This document shows positions 62,954 to 64,000 of a DNA stretch of 64,000 nt, one piece after another; within the stretch, counting starts at the first letter, position 1; each line of letters opens with the position of its first letter. The translations under genes were made by a program, and so were the position numbers. Under the pieces are notes generated by a model, which was given only the letters and a program-made list of their open reading frames with translations, had not been told where the DNA came from and did no database searches. Source of the DNA: an uncultured Spirochaetaceae bacterium (GTDB lineage Bacteria; Spirochaetota; Spirochaetia; Sphaerochaetales; Sphaerochaetaceae); contig CALXKJ010000004.1 in assembly GCA_944388955.1 (NCBI GenBank), forward strand, positions 1 to 64,000, written 5' to 3'.

Positions 62954-64000
62954 TTTCCAAGCCTCTTCTCGCTTTTGTCGATAGCTTCCCAGAGACCAAG
63001 GATATACTCAGCACCAAGAGCTCTATCATAAAGGCCATAGCCAGGCATCGAAACCTCACCCCAGATAGCTCTTCCGTGATCAGGTCTGATAGGTCCATCA
63101 AATCCTGTCTCATAAAGAGCACGGACTATCTCATAAAGGTCGAATGAGCCATCCGATGAGAGGTGCGCAGCTTCCTCAAACACTCCAGGAGCAAAATGAT
63201 GAAGATTCCTTACATGAGCGAAATGCACACGTCCAGGAAGAGCCCTGATGATTCCAGGAAGGTCGTTCTCAGGATTCGTGCCAAAAGAGCCAGCACAGAA
63301 TGTCAGGCCATTGAATGGAGAATCGACAGCTTTCATGACGCGGAGAATCTTCTCCTTTGATGTGATAATCCTCGGAAGCCCGAATACAGGCCATGCCGGA
63401 TCATCTGGATGGATAGCCATCTTGATTCCATGCTTCTCGCATACAGGCTGGATAGCCTTGAGGAAATAAACAAGATTATTGAAAAGCGTATCCTCATCAA
63501 CATCCTTATACGCTTCGAAAAGCTCCTTCACCTTTGAAAGCCTTTCAGGCTCCCAGCCAGGCATAACAAAACCATTCGAGCTTGAGTTTGTCTGATCAAA
63601 GAATGTCTGTGGATCAATCGAGTCAACGACTTTCTGGTCATAGGCAAGAACAGTAGCTCCATCTGGTCTCATCTTTGCAAGATCAGTTCTTGTCCAGTCA
63701 AAGACAGGCATGAAGTTATAGCAAACAAGCTTGATGCCACATGCCGCGAGATTCTCAAGAGTCTTGATGTAATTCTCGATATATTTATCTCTGGAAGGCT
63801 TGCCTATCTTGATATCATCGTGGATATTCACGCTTTCGATACCAGCTATAGTAAGGCCAGCATCCTCAACTTCCTTCTTCAGTGCCTGTATACGCTCCAA
63901 TGGCCAAAGATCACCGGCAGGAATGTCATAAAGGGTCGTGATTACTCCTGTTACACCAGGAATCTGCCTGATCTGCCAGAGCTTGACAGAGTCAAACTTA
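62950..64000 (-). CDS. uxuA: mannonate dehydratase, 5' end beyond the window
   Basis: D-mannonate dehydratase, which forms 2-keto-3-deoxygluconate. The family core is present: CYNFMPVFDWTRTDL, GIKMAIHPDDPAWPVFGLPRI with metal-binding His, TFCAGSFGTNPENDL, VHFAHVRNL and the C-terminal RPDHGRAIWGE with PGYGLYDRALGAEYILGLWEA. The frame continues to base 64000 (upstream part reads QIRQIPGVTGVITTLYDIP), so only the first few residues are missing and the apparent TTG start at 63900 is internal. Its stop overlaps the GntR start by 4 bases. Confidence 0.93.
   Translation of the reverse strand, partial: KFDSVKLWQIRQIPGVTGVITTLYDIPAGDLWPLERIQALKKEVEDAGLTIAGIESVNIHDDIKIGKPSRDKYIENYIKTLENLAACGIKLVCYNFMPVFDWTRTDLAKMRPDGATVLAYDQKVVDSIDPQTFFDQTNSSSNGFVMPGWEPERLSKVKELFEAYKDVDEDTLFNNLVYFLKAIQPVCEKHGIKMAIHPDDPAWPVFGLPRIITSKEKILRVMKAVDSPFNGLTFCAGSFGTNPENDLPGIIRALPGRVHFAHVRNLHHFAPGVFEEAAHLSSDGSFDLYEIVRALYETGFDGPIRPDHGRAIWGEVSMPGYGLYDRALGAEYILGLWEAIDKSEKRLGK

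Noticed and set aside
63898-63900. TTG start of uxuA
   Set aside because: The family-conserved frame continues upstream to the window end, so this is an internal leucine codon.

Overview
This window reads as a chromosomal segment of an anaerobic, probably host-associated spirochaete. The grounds are two exported solute-binding proteins with a GGS(Q/G)ES start to the mature chain, spirochaete-style lipoproteins (FLSC, VVSC lipoboxes), a BspA/Ig-like surface lipoprotein, NfnAB, and many sugar and hexuronate genes. I cannot name the genus from sequence alone. Most of the window is a moderately GC chromosome. It is interrupted by a strongly AT-rich accessory block from about 34.5 to 52.9 kb and a smaller phage-remnant zone at 14.5-18.2 kb.

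Layout. 0.4-5.3 kb: a GMP synthase ATP-pyrophosphatase subunit without its glutaminase domain, an enoate-reductase-type flavoenzyme, and a two-subunit aconitase X. 5.6-12.3 kb: a LacI-controlled carbohydrate ABC operon (binding protein, two permeases, FAD oxidoreductase, the LacI regulator) with a perfect 20-bp operator, preceded by an N-acylglucosamine 2-epimerase. 12.4-14.4 kb: a BioMNY biotin ECF transporter under a textbook BirA box. 14.5-18.2 kb: a fragment of a polyvalent phage protein and an AlbA_2 gene killed by a single TGA. 18.3-30.9 kb: tRNA-Phe, PutP, two tandem NSS transporters, class I ribonucleotide reductase with a perfect Fur-type box, 5-formyl-THF cyclo-ligase, a PtsN-like EIIA, NfnAB and two Hsp20 genes. 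31-34.4 kb: a YbaK-like deacylase, an unknown zinc-ribbon protein and a lipoprotein.

The 34.5-52.9 kb block looks like an integrative element or phage satellite. It is bounded by two direct copies of the 3' end of a tRNA/tmRNA-like gene plus its terminator, and each end also carries a tandem 12-bp repeat that resembles integrase arm sites. Inside are a tyrosine integrase, an excisionase, a decayed DnaD-like replication gene with an 11-bp iteron array, a divergent HTH regulator, and a Gabija-like defence operon (DUF6602-like nuclease, GajA, GajB). A second AlbA_2 protein, an Rx4H HEPN-like protein, a serine recombinase and a large frame-disrupted BspA/Big_2 lipoprotein are also present. The most striking item is an orphan structured RNA on the minus strand (34,950-35,340) that I read as a HEARO/omega RNA of the IscB/IsrB type with no nuclease gene beside it.

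53.2-64 kb returns to core genes: initiator tRNA, a TAXI-type TRAP transporter, a HAD phosphatase and LUD protein facing away from each other across 14 bp, an AlkD-like protein, a trpB without trpA, YitT, and the hexuronate genes uxuB, a GntR regulator and uxuA, the last of which runs off the right edge.
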